This document shows, in pieces, positions 5,346 through 14,000 of a stretch of DNA of 20,640 bases. Source of the stretch: Acidobacteriota bacterium (GTDB lineage: Bacteria; Acidobacteriota; Terriglobia; Terriglobales; Acidobacteriaceae); the NCBI GenBank assembly GCA_019510535.1, contig JAEKKE010000078.1:1-20640 (forward strand), written 5' to 3'. The position numbers and the translations under genes were made by a program. The number at the start of each line of letters is the position of its first letter. The first letter of the stretch is position 1. The notes beneath the pieces are model-generated. The model saw nothing but the letters and a program-made list of their open reading frames with translations, was not told where the DNA came from and searched no databases.

Positions 5346-7598
5346 ATGAGATTTTTCGACAACGGAACCATGGTGGCGCTGGGCTGGACTCTGCTGCATT
5401 TCTGCTGGCAGGGAACGGCGATTGCGATGTTTTACAGCATTGCCGACCGGCTGACGCATAAGGCCGGAGCAAATACGCGCTATCTGATTGCACTGATCGC
5501 TACGCTGCTGATGCCGCTGGCCGCCATCGCAACCTATGTCGACCAGTCACGACTGGTGGTGCACATCTCGCACAACGGACAGACCGTAGCCGCATCGCAG
5601 CTTGGAGCGTTTCACGAAGCAATTGTGAAGGAGATTCCAGTCGCTGCGCCAGTCGTCCAGGAGAGCGAGCTATGGATCGCCTGGAACGCCGACCGCATTC
5701 TGCCCTGGATCGACGGTATCTGGATCGGCGGTGTACTGTTGCTCGCCTTGCGTGCCGCCGGTGGATGGTGGCAGCTAGAGCTTGTGCGGAGGCATGCCAC
5801 CGGGCTGGTTCCGGCTGAACTACAGCGTACCTTCCAGCGCATCAACCGGCAGCTGCGCACAGGCCGGAACGTCGCCCTGCGCTTCTCCGACGAGGTACTG
5901 TCTCCGCTGGCAATGGGAGTGTGGCGTACGGCTGTGATTCTGCCGGCAAGCATTTTGACGCAGCTTGAGCCGGAGGAGCTTGAGTCGGTGCTGGCGCATG
6001 AGTTGGCCCACATCCGCCGGTGGGACTATGCGGCAAACCTGCTGCAGACTGCCATCGAGAGCCTGCTCTTCTTCCATCCGGCGGTGTGGTGGATTAGCCG
6101 CCGCGCGCGTGATCTGCGTGAGGTATGCTGCGACGCTGTGGCGGCGCAGACCTGTGCGGATCCGCTGGTCTATGCCCAGGCCCTGCTGCGCCTGGAAGAA
6201 CAACGTACCCAGCGTTTGCGGCTGGCCGTGGCGCTCAACAACGGACACACGCCGCTGCTGGGCAGGGTGAAACAGATTTTAGGAGAGGGTCGACAGATGG
6301 AGGCAGGAATGAAGAGTGGGGTACAGGCCGCAGTGGCTGGAGCCGTGGTGGTGGGACTGATGTTGGCTCCGAAGATGGCGCAGGGACTGAAGCAGCAGGC
6401 GAAGATCGTTCCGATCCCGGCGCCTCTGATGGCTGAGAACATCGCCGCGCCGCAGGCGCAGCCTGCGCCAGCTATGGCCCCCGCCGCTGCTGAGCAACAG
6501 CGTCCAGCACCGCTTGCCCAGCCGAATTCTGATTCGCCCGCGTCACCGATGGCAAATCCGGAACCCGAGCCGTTGGCAAACGTTGCCACGGAGGTTAACT
6601 CTTCGATTCAGGTTGCAGTGGCTCCGGCCGTCAACGTCGCGGTTGCCGCGAATGTCGCTCCGGTCATCTCTGCGTCTCGTAGAGCCATGTACCAGGACGC
6701 TGCTAAGGGAGGCGCCGCCTATCTGCAGCAGATGAAGGAGGCGGGCTATCCGCTGGACCTGGATAAGGACCTCGACCAGATCATCTCGATGCGTTCGGTC
6801 GGCGTGACGCCGGAATACGCCAAGAAGATGGCGGAAGCCGGCTACGGCACTCCTTCACTGCATGATCTGGTAAGCCTGAAGTCGGTTGGCGTTACGCCGG
6901 AGTATGCCAAGTTAGTCGCGGAGTCGGGTTACGGCAAGCCCACGCTGCACGATCTGGTTGGCATGAAGTCTGTGGGGGTGACACCGGAGTATGCAAAATC
7001 CATCTCGCAACTTGGAATCGGCACTCCGAACCTGCATGATCTCGTGGCGCTGAAGTCGATGGGAGTTTCACCGGAATATGTCGCAGAGCTGAAGAACTCA
7101 GGCATCGCGCCTGCGTCGCTGCACGACGTCATCTCAGAGAAGAGTCTGGGCATTACCGGCGACTATGCCAAGCAGATCGCTGGCATGGGCTACGGCTCGC
7201 CGACCGTGCATGATCTGGTCGCATTGAAGTCCATGGGTATTACGCCGGAGTACGCCGCAGGATTGAAGAGCTCGGGGATCCCGGTACAGAACCTGCATGA
7301 CCTTGTCAGCATCAAGTCCGTCGGCGTAACGCCTGAGTATGCCAAGAGCATGGCGGCGGCAGGTTTTACCGACATGGATGCCCACCAACTGGTCTCACTC
7401 AAGGCCCAAGGCGTGACGCCGGAGTACACGCGCTGGGTGAAGCAGACCTTCCCAAATGCGGATATGAAGACGATCCGGGAGGCTGCCAACTTCCATATCG
7501 ATGAGGCCTTTATCGCCAAGGCCAAGTCGCACGGCTTCAACAACACCTCGCTCGACAAGCTGGTGAAGCTGAAGATCAGCGGTCTGCTCGAAGACTAA
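5346..7598 (+). CDS. M56 (BlaR1-like) membrane metallopeptidase with about ten C-terminal 29-residue repeats
   Basis: This 750-residue membrane protein has probable membrane segments near residues 8-27, 44-62 and 118-137, then a zinc protease domain with HELAH (218-222) and the third ligand Glu259 in the RxxREVCCD context. A fourth membrane segment (about 326-343) is followed by a long Ala/Pro/Gln-rich linker (about 350-445). Residues 476-750 are tandem repeats of 29 residues (consensus LHDLVxLKSVGVTPEYAKxM then about nine variable residues). The last units end in the cap FHIDEAFIAKAKSHG and KLVKLK. BlaR1 has a penicillin-binding domain in this place; here it is absent, so the ligand must differ. 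By analogy the outer repeat domain would sense a signal and the protease would inactivate the upstream BlaI. The ATG at 5346 has AAGGGG 6 bases upstream. The repeat domain is shared with the next gene. Confidence 0.9.
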   Translation: MRFFDNGTMVALGWTLLHFCWQGTAIAMFYSIADRLTHKAGANTRYLIALIATLLMPLAAIATYVDQSRLVVHISHNGQTVAASQLGAFHEAIVKEIPVAAPVVQESELWIAWNADRILPWIDGIWIGGVLLLALRAAGGWWQLELVRRHATGLVPAELQRTFQRINRQLRTGRNVALRFSDEVLSPLAMGVWRTAVILPASILTQLEPEELESVLAHELAHIRRWDYAANLLQTAIESLLFFHPAVWWISRRARDLREVCCDAVAAQTCADPLVYAQALLRLEEQRTQRLRLAVALNNGHTPLLGRVKQILGEGRQMEAGMKSGVQAAVAGAVVVGLMLAPKMAQGLKQQAKIVPIPAPLMAENIAAPQAQPAPAMAPAAAEQQRPAPLAQPNSDSPASPMANPEPEPLANVATEVNSSIQVAVAPAVNVAVAANVAPVISASRRAMYQDAAKGGAAYLQQMKEAGYPLDLDKDLDQIISMRSVGVTPEYAKKMAEAGYGTPSLHDLVSLKSVGVTPEYAKLVAESGYGKPTLHDLVGMKSVGVTPEYAKSISQLGIGTPNLHDLVALKSMGVSPEYVAELKNSGIAPASLHDVISEKSLGITGDYAKQIAGMGYGSPTVHDLVALKSMGITPEYAAGLKSSGIPVQNLHDLVSIKSVGVTPEYAKSMAAAGFTDMDAHQLVSLKAQGVTPEYTRWVKQTFPNADMKTIREAANFHIDEAFIAKAKSHGFNNTSLDKLVKLKISGLLED
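6771..7595 (+). repeat. Protein-level tandem repeat, 87-bp / 29-residue units, within the M56 gene
   Basis: Eight 29-residue units start at residues 476, 505, 534, 563, 592, 621, 650 and 679, then a 28-residue cap unit (708) and a 15-residue half-unit (736-750). The most constant part is KSVGVTPEYAK. The DNA of the units differs at many third positions, so the array is old or under selection, not a fresh slippage expansion. Confidence 0.85.
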
Positions 7599-7713
7599 AG
7601 GAGATTTTCCCTGAGGGCGTAGTCAAGAGCTTCCACATCTATGGGCGTTTTCCTCAATGAAAACGCCGCAGCATGCCCTTTCTGGGATGCCCAGTAACAG
7701 GGAAAACTCTCTA
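7599..7713. repeat. Family B MITE-like element, copy 3, between the M56 gene and its partner
   Basis: The element begins immediately after the TAA of the M56 gene and ends just before the Shine-Dalgarno of the next gene. The ends pair as TTTTCCCTG (7605-7613) with CAGGGAAAA (7698-7706). The core CATCTATGGGCGTTTTC and AATGAAAACGCCGC is nearly identical to copy 1. The internal GGCGTTTTC / GAAAACGCC hairpin is kept. It could form RNA structure between the two cistrons. Confidence 0.7.
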
Positions 7714-7723
7714 AGGAGACACC

Positions 7724-8491
7724 ATGAAGACGCTTACACTCACGCTCCTCATCCTGGGGCTGGCGGCGGCGCACGCCCAAACACGGACCGGTGTGTGCAT
7801 GCTTTCGGCTTCGGAGAAGCATCCTGAACAAGTATCGCTTCTGATCAACCGCACAGACTGCGAGGGTGACGGCGGTTGCGGCACCTCGAACTCCAGCATG
7901 GGCTGGGAGCGCTGGGGAATCACGCGCGATCTCCTGACCCAGGAGGGCACACAGGTAGATGCTCGTCTGCATGCAGATGCAGGAGAGATGCGGTGCAACG
8001 GTGTCGTGCATGACGGCATGCTCGCGGGCCGCTATACGTTTACCCCTAACCTGGACTACGCGCGCCAGGTGCGTTCCCTTGGTCTGGAGGGAGAGATTCC
8101 CGACAAGCGCCTGGAGGGTTTTGCGATGCTGGACGTTTCCATTGCATGGATTAAGCAGATACAGGCCACCGGCGTCACCAACCTTACCGCGAACCATCTG
8201 ATGGGGCTGCGGGCTCTGCACGTCGATCCTGAGTACATTCGTGCCATCGCGGCTGAAGGCTATCCGGAGTTACGTGCGAACAAGTTGACGGAGATGAAGG
8301 CCGTAGGCGTCACGCCGGAGCGCATCCGCGAGATCAAATCGATGGGGCTCAATCCCAACGACAGGGAATTGATTGAGATGTGCGTCTTCCATATCGACAA
8401 GCCGTTCATCGAAAAGATGAAGGCGAGGGGATTGAAAGACCTGACGGTTGCCAAGCTGGTGAAGATCAAGACCTTCAAGCTGGATGAATAG
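7724..8491 (+). CDS. Secreted protein with an N-terminal beta domain and the M56-type 29-residue repeats
   Basis: This 255-residue protein has a clear signal peptide (MKTLTLTLLILGLAAAHAQ, cut after AHA). Residues about 20-115 look beta-rich and have cysteines at CMLS, DCEGDGGCG and MRCNG, which may form disulfides outside the cytoplasm. This part ends in GRYTFTPNLDYARQVRSLG, a pattern I associate with repeat-carrying secreted proteins of Acidobacteriota (recollection, not checked). Residues about 130-255 hold four units of 28-29 residues, e.g. NHLMGLRALHVDPEYIRAIA and NKLTEMKAVGVTPERIREI. The protein ends with the same cap as the M56 protein (FHIDKPFIEKMKARG, then AKLVKIK). The ATG at 7724 follows AAGGAG by 5 bases. 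It is co-directional with the BlaI-M56 pair and followed by a strong terminator, so it probably belongs to the same operon. A partner or competitor of the sensor repeats is inferred. The biochemical function is unknown. Confidence 0.8.
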   Translation: MKTLTLTLLILGLAAAHAQTRTGVCMLSASEKHPEQVSLLINRTDCEGDGGCGTSNSSMGWERWGITRDLLTQEGTQVDARLHADAGEMRCNGVVHDGMLAGRYTFTPNLDYARQVRSLGLEGEIPDKRLEGFAMLDVSIAWIKQIQATGVTNLTANHLMGLRALHVDPEYIRAIAAEGYPELRANKLTEMKAVGVTPERIREIKSMGLNPNDRELIEMCVFHIDKPFIEKMKARGLKDLTVAKLVKIKTFKLDE

Positions 8492-8496
8492 AAGAG

Positions 8497-8530
8497 AAAG
8501 GCCCACTCTACGGAGTGGGCCTTTTGTTTT
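8497..8530 (+). terminator. Intrinsic terminator of the BlaI-M56 operon
   Basis: AAAGGCCCACTC (8497-8508) pairs with GAGTGGGCCTTT (8513-8524) around the loop TACG, a UNCG-class tetraloop closed by C-G. A T-rich tail (CTTTTGTTTT) follows. It lies a few bases after the TAG of the secreted protein. Confidence 0.92.
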
Positions 8531-8639
8531 GTCATTTCGCCGCGAAGCGGAGAAATCCGCTTTTCTCTTTCCTTCGCCGCAGCGAGATGGGTAGAAAAGC
8601 AGATTTCTCCGCTCCCTTCGGTCGTTGCGAAATGACAAA
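8528..8639. repeat. Family A inverted repeat, second copy
   Basis: The left arm (8528-8564) begins TTTGTCATTTCGCCGCGAAG. The right arm (8595-8639) is its approximate complement, ending GCGAAATGACAAA, with a few extra bases in the middle (CCCTTCGGTCG). It follows directly on the terminator's T-tract. The intervening bases are unremarkable. Confidence 0.7.
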
Positions 8640-8673
8640 GGATATTTACGTGGCAATCGACCGCCGCATTCTG

Positions 8674-8707
8674 CAAAAAATAGGGCTCCAGCTTTGCGCT
8701 GAAGCCC
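8674..8707 (-). terminator. Intrinsic terminator for the GNAT gene
   Basis: Read on the minus strand, GGGCTTCAGC, loop GCAAA, GCTGGAGCCC form a 10-bp stem (one U-G pair) followed by TATTTTTTGC. It lies about 75 bases beyond the GNAT stop. The bases between it and that stop (8708-8781) hold only a small AGAGGAG/CTCCTCT hairpin and no gene. Confidence 0.85.
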
Positions 8708-8781
8708 CTCAGGAAGGTTGGGCAGAGGAGCAGTCATTCTCCTCTGCCGGTCACCTTGGTGTAACTCCTGCGAAATTCGAT

Positions 8782-9297
8782 TTAGAAGACCAGCTCCATG
8801 TGCACGTCTGCGCGCGCATAGGGTGATGTCTTCACTCGCTCGGGTGGAAGATGACGGAAGCCGACCGTCTCGTAGAGATGCACCGCGTTCTCCAGCTTCG
8901 CGTTGCTCTCTAGAAAGAGCTTCTTCGCCTTCAGTACATCGCGCGCATAACCCACGGTCGCGGTCAGCAGTCTGCGGCCCATGCCGCGTCCCTGCCAGGA
9001 GTCATCGATGGCCATCTTCGCCAGCTCGAAGCTACGCGCTTCCTGCATGGGTACAAGAGCTACGCATCCAAAGACAGCTCCATCCTCTTCCACGCATAGA
9101 ATCTGTCCGCCTGGTTTCAGGATGTGTGTGTGTGGATCGTCCAGCGTCTCGTAGTCGTGTTCTTCCATCGTGAAGTGTTTGCTGATCCAGTTCTCGTTCA
9201 GAGAGCGGAAGGCATCTTCGTCTCCAGGTTGGAAGGTACGGATGGTTACTCGCCCGCTTTCGACGGGGAGATCGGCCAGCAGCAAAGCGCCCTGCAT
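8782..9297 (-). CDS. GNAT-family N-acetyltransferase
   Basis: This 171-residue cytoplasmic protein would transfer an acetyl group from acetyl-CoA to an unknown small molecule or protein amine. The GNAT fold is visible: a first strand VTIRTFQPGDEDAFRSL (17-33), strand 4 FELAKMAIDDSW (90-101), the acetyl-CoA pyrophosphate-binding motif QGRGMGRRLL (102-111), then ARDVLKAKKLFLESNAK and the C-terminal AVHLYETVGFRHL typical of the family. The ATG at 9297 is supported by GGAGGTGA four bases upstream. It is divergent from a LysR regulator with 85 bases between starts, so LysR control is plausible. The substrate cannot be read from the sequence. Confidence 0.88.
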   Translation of the reverse strand: MQGALLLADLPVESGRVTIRTFQPGDEDAFRSLNENWISKHFTMEEHDYETLDDPHTHILKPGGQILCVEEDGAVFGCVALVPMQEARSFELAKMAIDDSWQGRGMGRRLLTATVGYARDVLKAKKLFLESNAKLENAVHLYETVGFRHLPPERVKTSPYARADVHMELVF

Positions 9298-9350
9298 GGG
9301 GTCACCTCCAGTACGTCTGAGTCTTTCGCCCCACGTGCGATATGTCCAAT

Positions 9351-9373
9351 ATCCTGTTTATCCACATTAGGAT
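9351..9373. promoter_or_regulatory. Possible LysR-type dyad between the divergent GNAT and lysR genes
   Basis: ATCCT (9351-9355) and AGGAT (9369-9373) form an inverted repeat with a 13-base spacer, about 10 bases upstream of the LysR start. LysR regulators usually bind dyads of about this span in the shared promoter. The arms are only five bases long, so chance is possible. Confidence 0.3.
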
Positions 9374-9382
9374 GTTAAAGAT

Positions 9383-10282
9383 ATGGATATCGAGCTGCGT
9401 CATCTGCGCTACTTCGTTGCCGTCGCGGACGAACTCCACTTCGGACGCGCCGCACGTCGCCTGCATCTCGCCCAGCCTCCGCTCTCACAGCAGATTCGCA
9501 AGCTTGAGGAGATCCTTGGCTGCCAGCTCTTTCTACGGACATCACGGGCAGTTCGCCTGACTGCCGCCGGCGAGGCTTTTCTGGAACGCGCACGCCGGAC
9601 GCTAAGCAATGTGCAAGATGACATGCAGGAGGCTCGCAGTATCGGCCGCGGCGAGCAGGGTTTACTGCGCGTGGGTTTCATCAGCTCAGCCATGCTGACC
9701 GTCGTGCCTCGTACCTTCGGTACATATCGCCGCCGCTTTCCCAAGGTGCAGCTTCAGCTCTTTGAGAGCTACACGGCATCGGTGATGCGGTCTCTTACGA
9801 GCGGAGAGATCGACGTGGGTATTCTGCGCGATGGCGGTCCTGCCAACGGCTTGCATGTGGAGCCGTTGCTCAGCGAGCCCTATGTTGCCGTGCTTCCAAA
9901 GCGGCATCCACTCGCCGCCAGCAATAGCATCTCGGCCGCTGCTCTGCGCGACGAGCCGTTCGTCTTTCACGCTCCGTCAGCGGGAACGCGGGCGTTTGAA
10001 AAGCCGATGTCCATCTTCGAAGAGCACGGCTTCCGGCCACAGATTGTGCAGGAGGCTCCGCAGTGGCTGACGCTCCTCCGCCTGGTGGGTGCAGGGCTTG
10101 GGGTTACAGTCGCGCCCGCGTGCGTCGAGAAGATTGTGCTGAACGATGTGGTGTGTGTGCGCCTGCGGGGAGTCAAGGTGCGCAGCGATCTGGAACTGGC
10201 GTATCGCGAGGGCGAACATCGAGCGATTGTCCGGGGATTTGCGGAGATTCTGAGAAGCGGAGTTGGGAGAGTAAAAGGTTGA
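9383..10282 (+). CDS. LysR-family transcriptional regulator
   Basis: This 299-residue protein has the standard LysR length and layout. The N-terminal winged helix (about 3-62, with RHLRYFVAVADELHFGRAA and AQPPLSQQIRKLEEILGCQ) is followed by a linker helix and the two-lobed effector domain (about 92-295, GLLRVGFISSAMLTVVPRT onward, with DVGILRDG and LRLVGAGLGVTVAP). The DNA-binding domain resembles the BenM/CatM subgroup, but the effector is unknown. The ATG at 9383 is used; the Shine-Dalgarno is poor (AGGA about 10 bases upstream). It diverges from the GNAT gene, its most likely target. After the stop come short direct repeats and no clear terminator. Confidence 0.92.
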   Translation: MDIELRHLRYFVAVADELHFGRAARRLHLAQPPLSQQIRKLEEILGCQLFLRTSRAVRLTAAGEAFLERARRTLSNVQDDMQEARSIGRGEQGLLRVGFISSAMLTVVPRTFGTYRRRFPKVQLQLFESYTASVMRSLTSGEIDVGILRDGGPANGLHVEPLLSEPYVAVLPKRHPLAASNSISAAALRDEPFVFHAPSAGTRAFEKPMSIFEEHGFRPQIVQEAPQWLTLLRLVGAGLGVTVAPACVEKIVLNDVVCVRLRGVKVRSDLELAYREGEHRAIVRGFAEILRSGVGRVKG

Positions 10283-10284
10283 AA

Positions 10285-10301
10285 GTTAAAAGTTGAAAGT
10301 T
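10285..10301. repeat. 17-bp intergenic repeat GTTAAAAGTTGAAAGTT, copy 1
   Basis: The sequence GTTAAAAGTTGAAAGTT lies just after the LysR stop and recurs exactly at 20514-20530, just after the EmrB-type exporter. In both places it sits within a GTTGAAAG-type direct repeat run. Its function is unknown. Confidence 0.6.
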
Positions 10302-10361
10302 GAAGACGTACGGTATGGGTAGGGGTGGATGCCGTGCCCCATCGCCACGTTTGAAAAGTAG

Positions 10362-10374
10362 ATCCCTACGGGAT
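10362..10374 (-). terminator. Weak hairpin after the YceH-family gene
   Basis: ATCCC (10362-10366) and GGGAT (10370-10374) form a 5-bp stem. On the minus strand it is followed by CTACTTTTC. It lies 13 bases beyond the gene's stop. The stem is short and the tail weak, so this is a tentative call. Confidence 0.3.
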
Positions 10375-10386
10375 GACAAATAAAAG

Positions 10387-11004
10387 TCAGTTCTGTTTTC
10401 CCTCCAATTCGGTGACGCGGGCTTCAAGGGTGGCGATACGGGCTTCCAGCTCTTCCAGGCGGCTGGGTGAAGATGCTTTGACAGGAGCAGCCACTTCACT
10501 GGTCTCCGGCATCCCACACAACAGATGTGCGTACCGGGCTTCCCTGGCTCCCGGTTGGCGGGGCAGCAGGACAGCGAGAGGTGTCTCTCGTTCTACCATG
10601 CGGGTTAGCGTGCTTTGCACGGCCGCCAGATCATCGAAGGTGTACATGCGGTCGGCCCGTGTACGCAGTTCTCCCGGAGTCTGGGGTCCGCGCAGCAGCA
10701 GTAGACACAAAACAGCGGTCTCGTCACGGCGCAGGTTCAGTACTGTGCGTATGCGGTGTTCAAACTTAAGCACGCGGCTGTCGTGCACCGTGGAGGTGTA
10801 ACCGATGTCTTCCAGATGGCGAAGTGAGGAACGCACCTCTTCTTCACTGAGCTCCATGACCGGTTCGCGCGACGACTTCTGGTTACATGCGGCGATCAAT
10901 GCATTCAGAGACAGGGGATAGTACTCCGGGGTGTTGATCTCTTTCTCGATCAACCCACCGAGCACGCGCGCTTCCATGGCAGAGAGTTCCATATGCATCA
11001 GCAT
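10387..11004 (-). CDS. YceH-family (DUF480/UPF0502) protein
   Basis: About 205 residues from the ATG at 11004. The body matches the YceH family: LSAMEARVLGGLIEKEINTP, YYPLSLNALIAACNQKSSR, LEDIGYTSTVHDSRVLKFEHR and CLLLLRGPQTPGELRTRADRMY are hallmark stretches of the tandem winged-helix fold. The C-terminus (about 180-205, SRLEELEARIATLEARVTEL) is a short coiled coil, common in this family. The molecular role of the family is not established. Several starts compete: TTG 11019, ATG 11004, ATG 10998 and ATG 10992. Family proteins begin just before LSAMEAR, so the true start is probably one of the three ATGs. None has a good Shine-Dalgarno. It diverges from the large GGDEF gene, with about 70 bases between the starts. 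Confidence 0.85.
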   Translation of the reverse strand: MLMHMELSAMEARVLGGLIEKEINTPEYYPLSLNALIAACNQKSSREPVMELSEEEVRSSLRHLEDIGYTSTVHDSRVLKFEHRIRTVLNLRRDETAVLCLLLLRGPQTPGELRTRADRMYTFDDLAAVQSTLTRMVERETPLAVLLPRQPGAREARYAHLLCGMPETSEVAAPVKASSPSRLEELEARIATLEARVTELEGKQN

Positions 11005-11074
11005 AGTCCGCTGTGACAAAAAGCCTGGGGCAGATACCGCGGGGCATGATATTTTTCCCTTTGGACGAAGAGTC

Positions 11075-14000
11075 GTGACGCGGCGGTCGTGGGTGAAAGC
11101 GGAGTGGTGGATTCTCCGTCCGGCGCTATGGTTTCTTGCGCTGGCCGGGATTTTTTATTGTGGAGCGAGAGCCGGCGCACAGACTGGTTCGGCTGCCGGA
11201 TTGGATGGGGATAAGCTTCAGGCTATCTCCGAAATGAACTTTAATGTGATGACCATGAAGCAGGGTCTGCCCCATGACTCTGTCTATGGCTTCGCGCAGG
11301 ACACCGCGGGCTATGTCTGGATCGCCAGCTTCGGCGGGCTCTCCCGGTTCGACGGTTATCAGATCTATAACTACACGCACGACGGCCATGATCCGGGATC
11401 TCTGCCGGATAACAATGTGCGGGTGCTGCTGCCGCGGGCTGATGGCGGCCTGTACGTCGGTACGGGAAGCGCGGGTCTAAGCATCTATCAGCCGGCGACG
11501 GATAGTTTTGTCATTCCGGCGAAGACCCCCTCCGTGCTGCGGAAGGCGCGTGTCTTCTGTATGGCTGATGATGGAGAGGGCGGCGTCTGGATTGGTACAC
11601 AGAACGGATTCGCCCATTATCACGACAATACGGGCGAGTTCGATCTCTACGGTGGACTTACGGGCAAGCCAGTCACCGGGAGAACGCCATCCGGCGGCAT
11701 CTTCGCGTTGCTGCAGGATAAGGATCGCAATCTCTGGGTGGGGTCCGGTACCGGACTCTACATGCTGGGGAAAGGCGTTGGGGAATTTCAGTTCTTCGCC
11801 GGCGACGACAAGCTGGGACAGAGGCCTTCGGTCTGGTCAATCTTCCAGGACCATGTCGGCGGAATCTGGATAGGAACGGACACCACGGGGATCGGGACGG
11901 TCGATCGAAAATCAGGGACGGTGCATGGGTATCCCGGGCTTGCCGGGGAGGGATCGTCGGTCGGGCCTCACACGGTGCGTGTCTTTCTGGAGATGCAGCC
12001 AGGCCTGTTGTGGTTTGCGACCTATGGTGGCGGTCTGTTCTCGCTTGATACGGCCACAGGGCAAATGCTGCATTGGGCTAAGGACCCGACCGCATCGGCG
12101 CCTCTGAGCAATGACTTCATTCGCGGCATGATTCGTGACCGCTCCGGGGTGGTGTGGCTGGGCACCGACAGCGGCCTCTCCTCCATCACCGTGAATGGGC
12201 GAGGCATCTTCAACATCCGCAGCTCGCCGCTGAGACCGGATCGGCTCTATGGTTCGGAGGTGCGCAGTGTCGGCGCCGGGTATGGCCGGGTTTGGGTTGG
12301 CTTCGACCAGGGCGGGTTTGCAGAGATTGACCGGGATGGAAGCATTCATCGCATTAAGCCTGCGCCGGGAGTGAGCGGGGACCAGATCTCGCATCGTGAG
12401 GTGCTGGCGATCAAGGCAGTGGATGAGAAGACAGTAGTCGCCGGAGGCATTGGCCTGTACCTGATCGATGTAGCGACGCGGACCTACCGTCCCGTCGACG
12501 ATGTCTTCCTTCGCAAGCAGATCGTGAATGCGTTGCTGGTGGATGGCGACGACGTGTGGGCGGGAAGCTATAACGGGCTGGCGCGCTACAACCGCCGGAC
12601 CAGGCAACTGAAGGTCTTCGCCCATGATCAGAACAATGCCGCCAGCATCTCAGACGACTATGTCCGCGACATGTTGAAGGACTCTCACGGGCGGCTGTGG
12701 GTGACAACACGGCTGGGCCTGGATCTCTTCGATCCCGCGACCGAAAGCTTTCGTCATGTACGTCATGACAAGAACGATCCGGCTTCGATTGCGACCGATA
12801 ATATCCAGCCGATTGCGGAAGACCCTCAGGGCCGTCTCTGGATCGGTTCCATCGGCGCCGGCGTTCAGGTGATGGATGAGTTCAAACCAGATGGGAAGGC
12901 GCGCTTCCGCACCATCGACCACGACCACAGCAACCTTCCGGACGACATCATCCTCGTCATCCGGCGCGGTCTCGATGGAACGATGTGGATCAATACGCCG
13001 CGTGGGCTTGCCGCCGTGGATCCAAAGAGCTTTACCGTACGGCGGTACGGGACGCCGGATGGCTTGCAGTCGACGGCGCAGAACCTGTTCAGCTCCGCCC
13101 TGCTGGATGATGGAACCATTCTCTTTCCGGGGAACTCCTCGGTGGTCATCGTTCGGCCGCAGAAGCTCCACCCGTGGACCTTTGCGGCACCGCTGGTAGC
13201 AACCGAGGTGACGGTGCAGGGGGTGGCGCAGTCGCCGGTGCTACTGGCACGCCAGGCAGGAGCAGGGCAGCTGAGCTTTCCGTCCCATCGCGGTTTTGAG
13301 GTGAACTTTGCCCTGCTGGATTACACCTCTCCCGACGACACGCTTTACTCCTATCAACTTGAGGGCTTCGACGATAGCTGGAGTGTGCCAAGCATCAGCC
13401 GCCGTTCCGCCACGTACACTAACCTCCCTGGCGGCCAGTATGTCTTCCACATCCGTGCCGTCAGCCGCAATGGGGCGGGGCCCTCGCAGGAGATCAGCTT
13501 TCCCATTCACATCCGCAATGGTGTGACAGAGACGCTGTGGTTCCAGATCCTGCTGATCCTGCTGACGATTGGTGTCGTGTTGTTGCTGGTCCGCGTCCGG
13601 CTTGCTTATATGGCGCGCCGCCAGCGGGAATTGGAGGCCGTGATCGCGACGCGAACCAGTGAGCTGGAGTCGAGCCGCCAGGAACTGATCCGCGTCAATG
13701 AGCGACTGGCGCGGATTGCACTGCATGATGAGCTGACCGGAACACTGAACCGCCGCGGCTTCTTTGAGCGGGCTTCTTTGGAGGTTTCGCGTTCCCACCG
13801 GTCGGGCCGCGGCTACAGTCTGCTGTTGGCCGATCTTGATAATTTTAAGCAGACCAACGACACCATGGGTCATAGTGCCGGCGATGCTACCCTGCGCGCC
13901 ATTGCCACCATGTTTGCGTCTTCCATTCGCACCTCGGATATCCTCAGTCGTTACGGGGGAGAGGAGTTCATTCTGCTGCTGCCGGAGACCGAGGAAAGCC

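Noticed and set aside
6771..7595. Tandem 87-bp periodicity as a CRISPR array or DNA satellite
   Set aside because: The repeats are in frame within one protein, diverge at the DNA level, and have no constant repeat/unique spacer pattern.
4933..7598. Beta-lactam resistance operon (blaI-blaR1)
   Set aside because: The M56 protein lacks the penicillin-binding sensor domain and no beta-lactamase gene is present, so only the protease-repressor logic is shared.
10931..11074. Longer start for the diguanylate cyclase gene
   Set aside because: It would put about 48 residues before the signal peptide and overlap the divergent YceH-family gene. GTG 11075 lies directly before the signal peptide.
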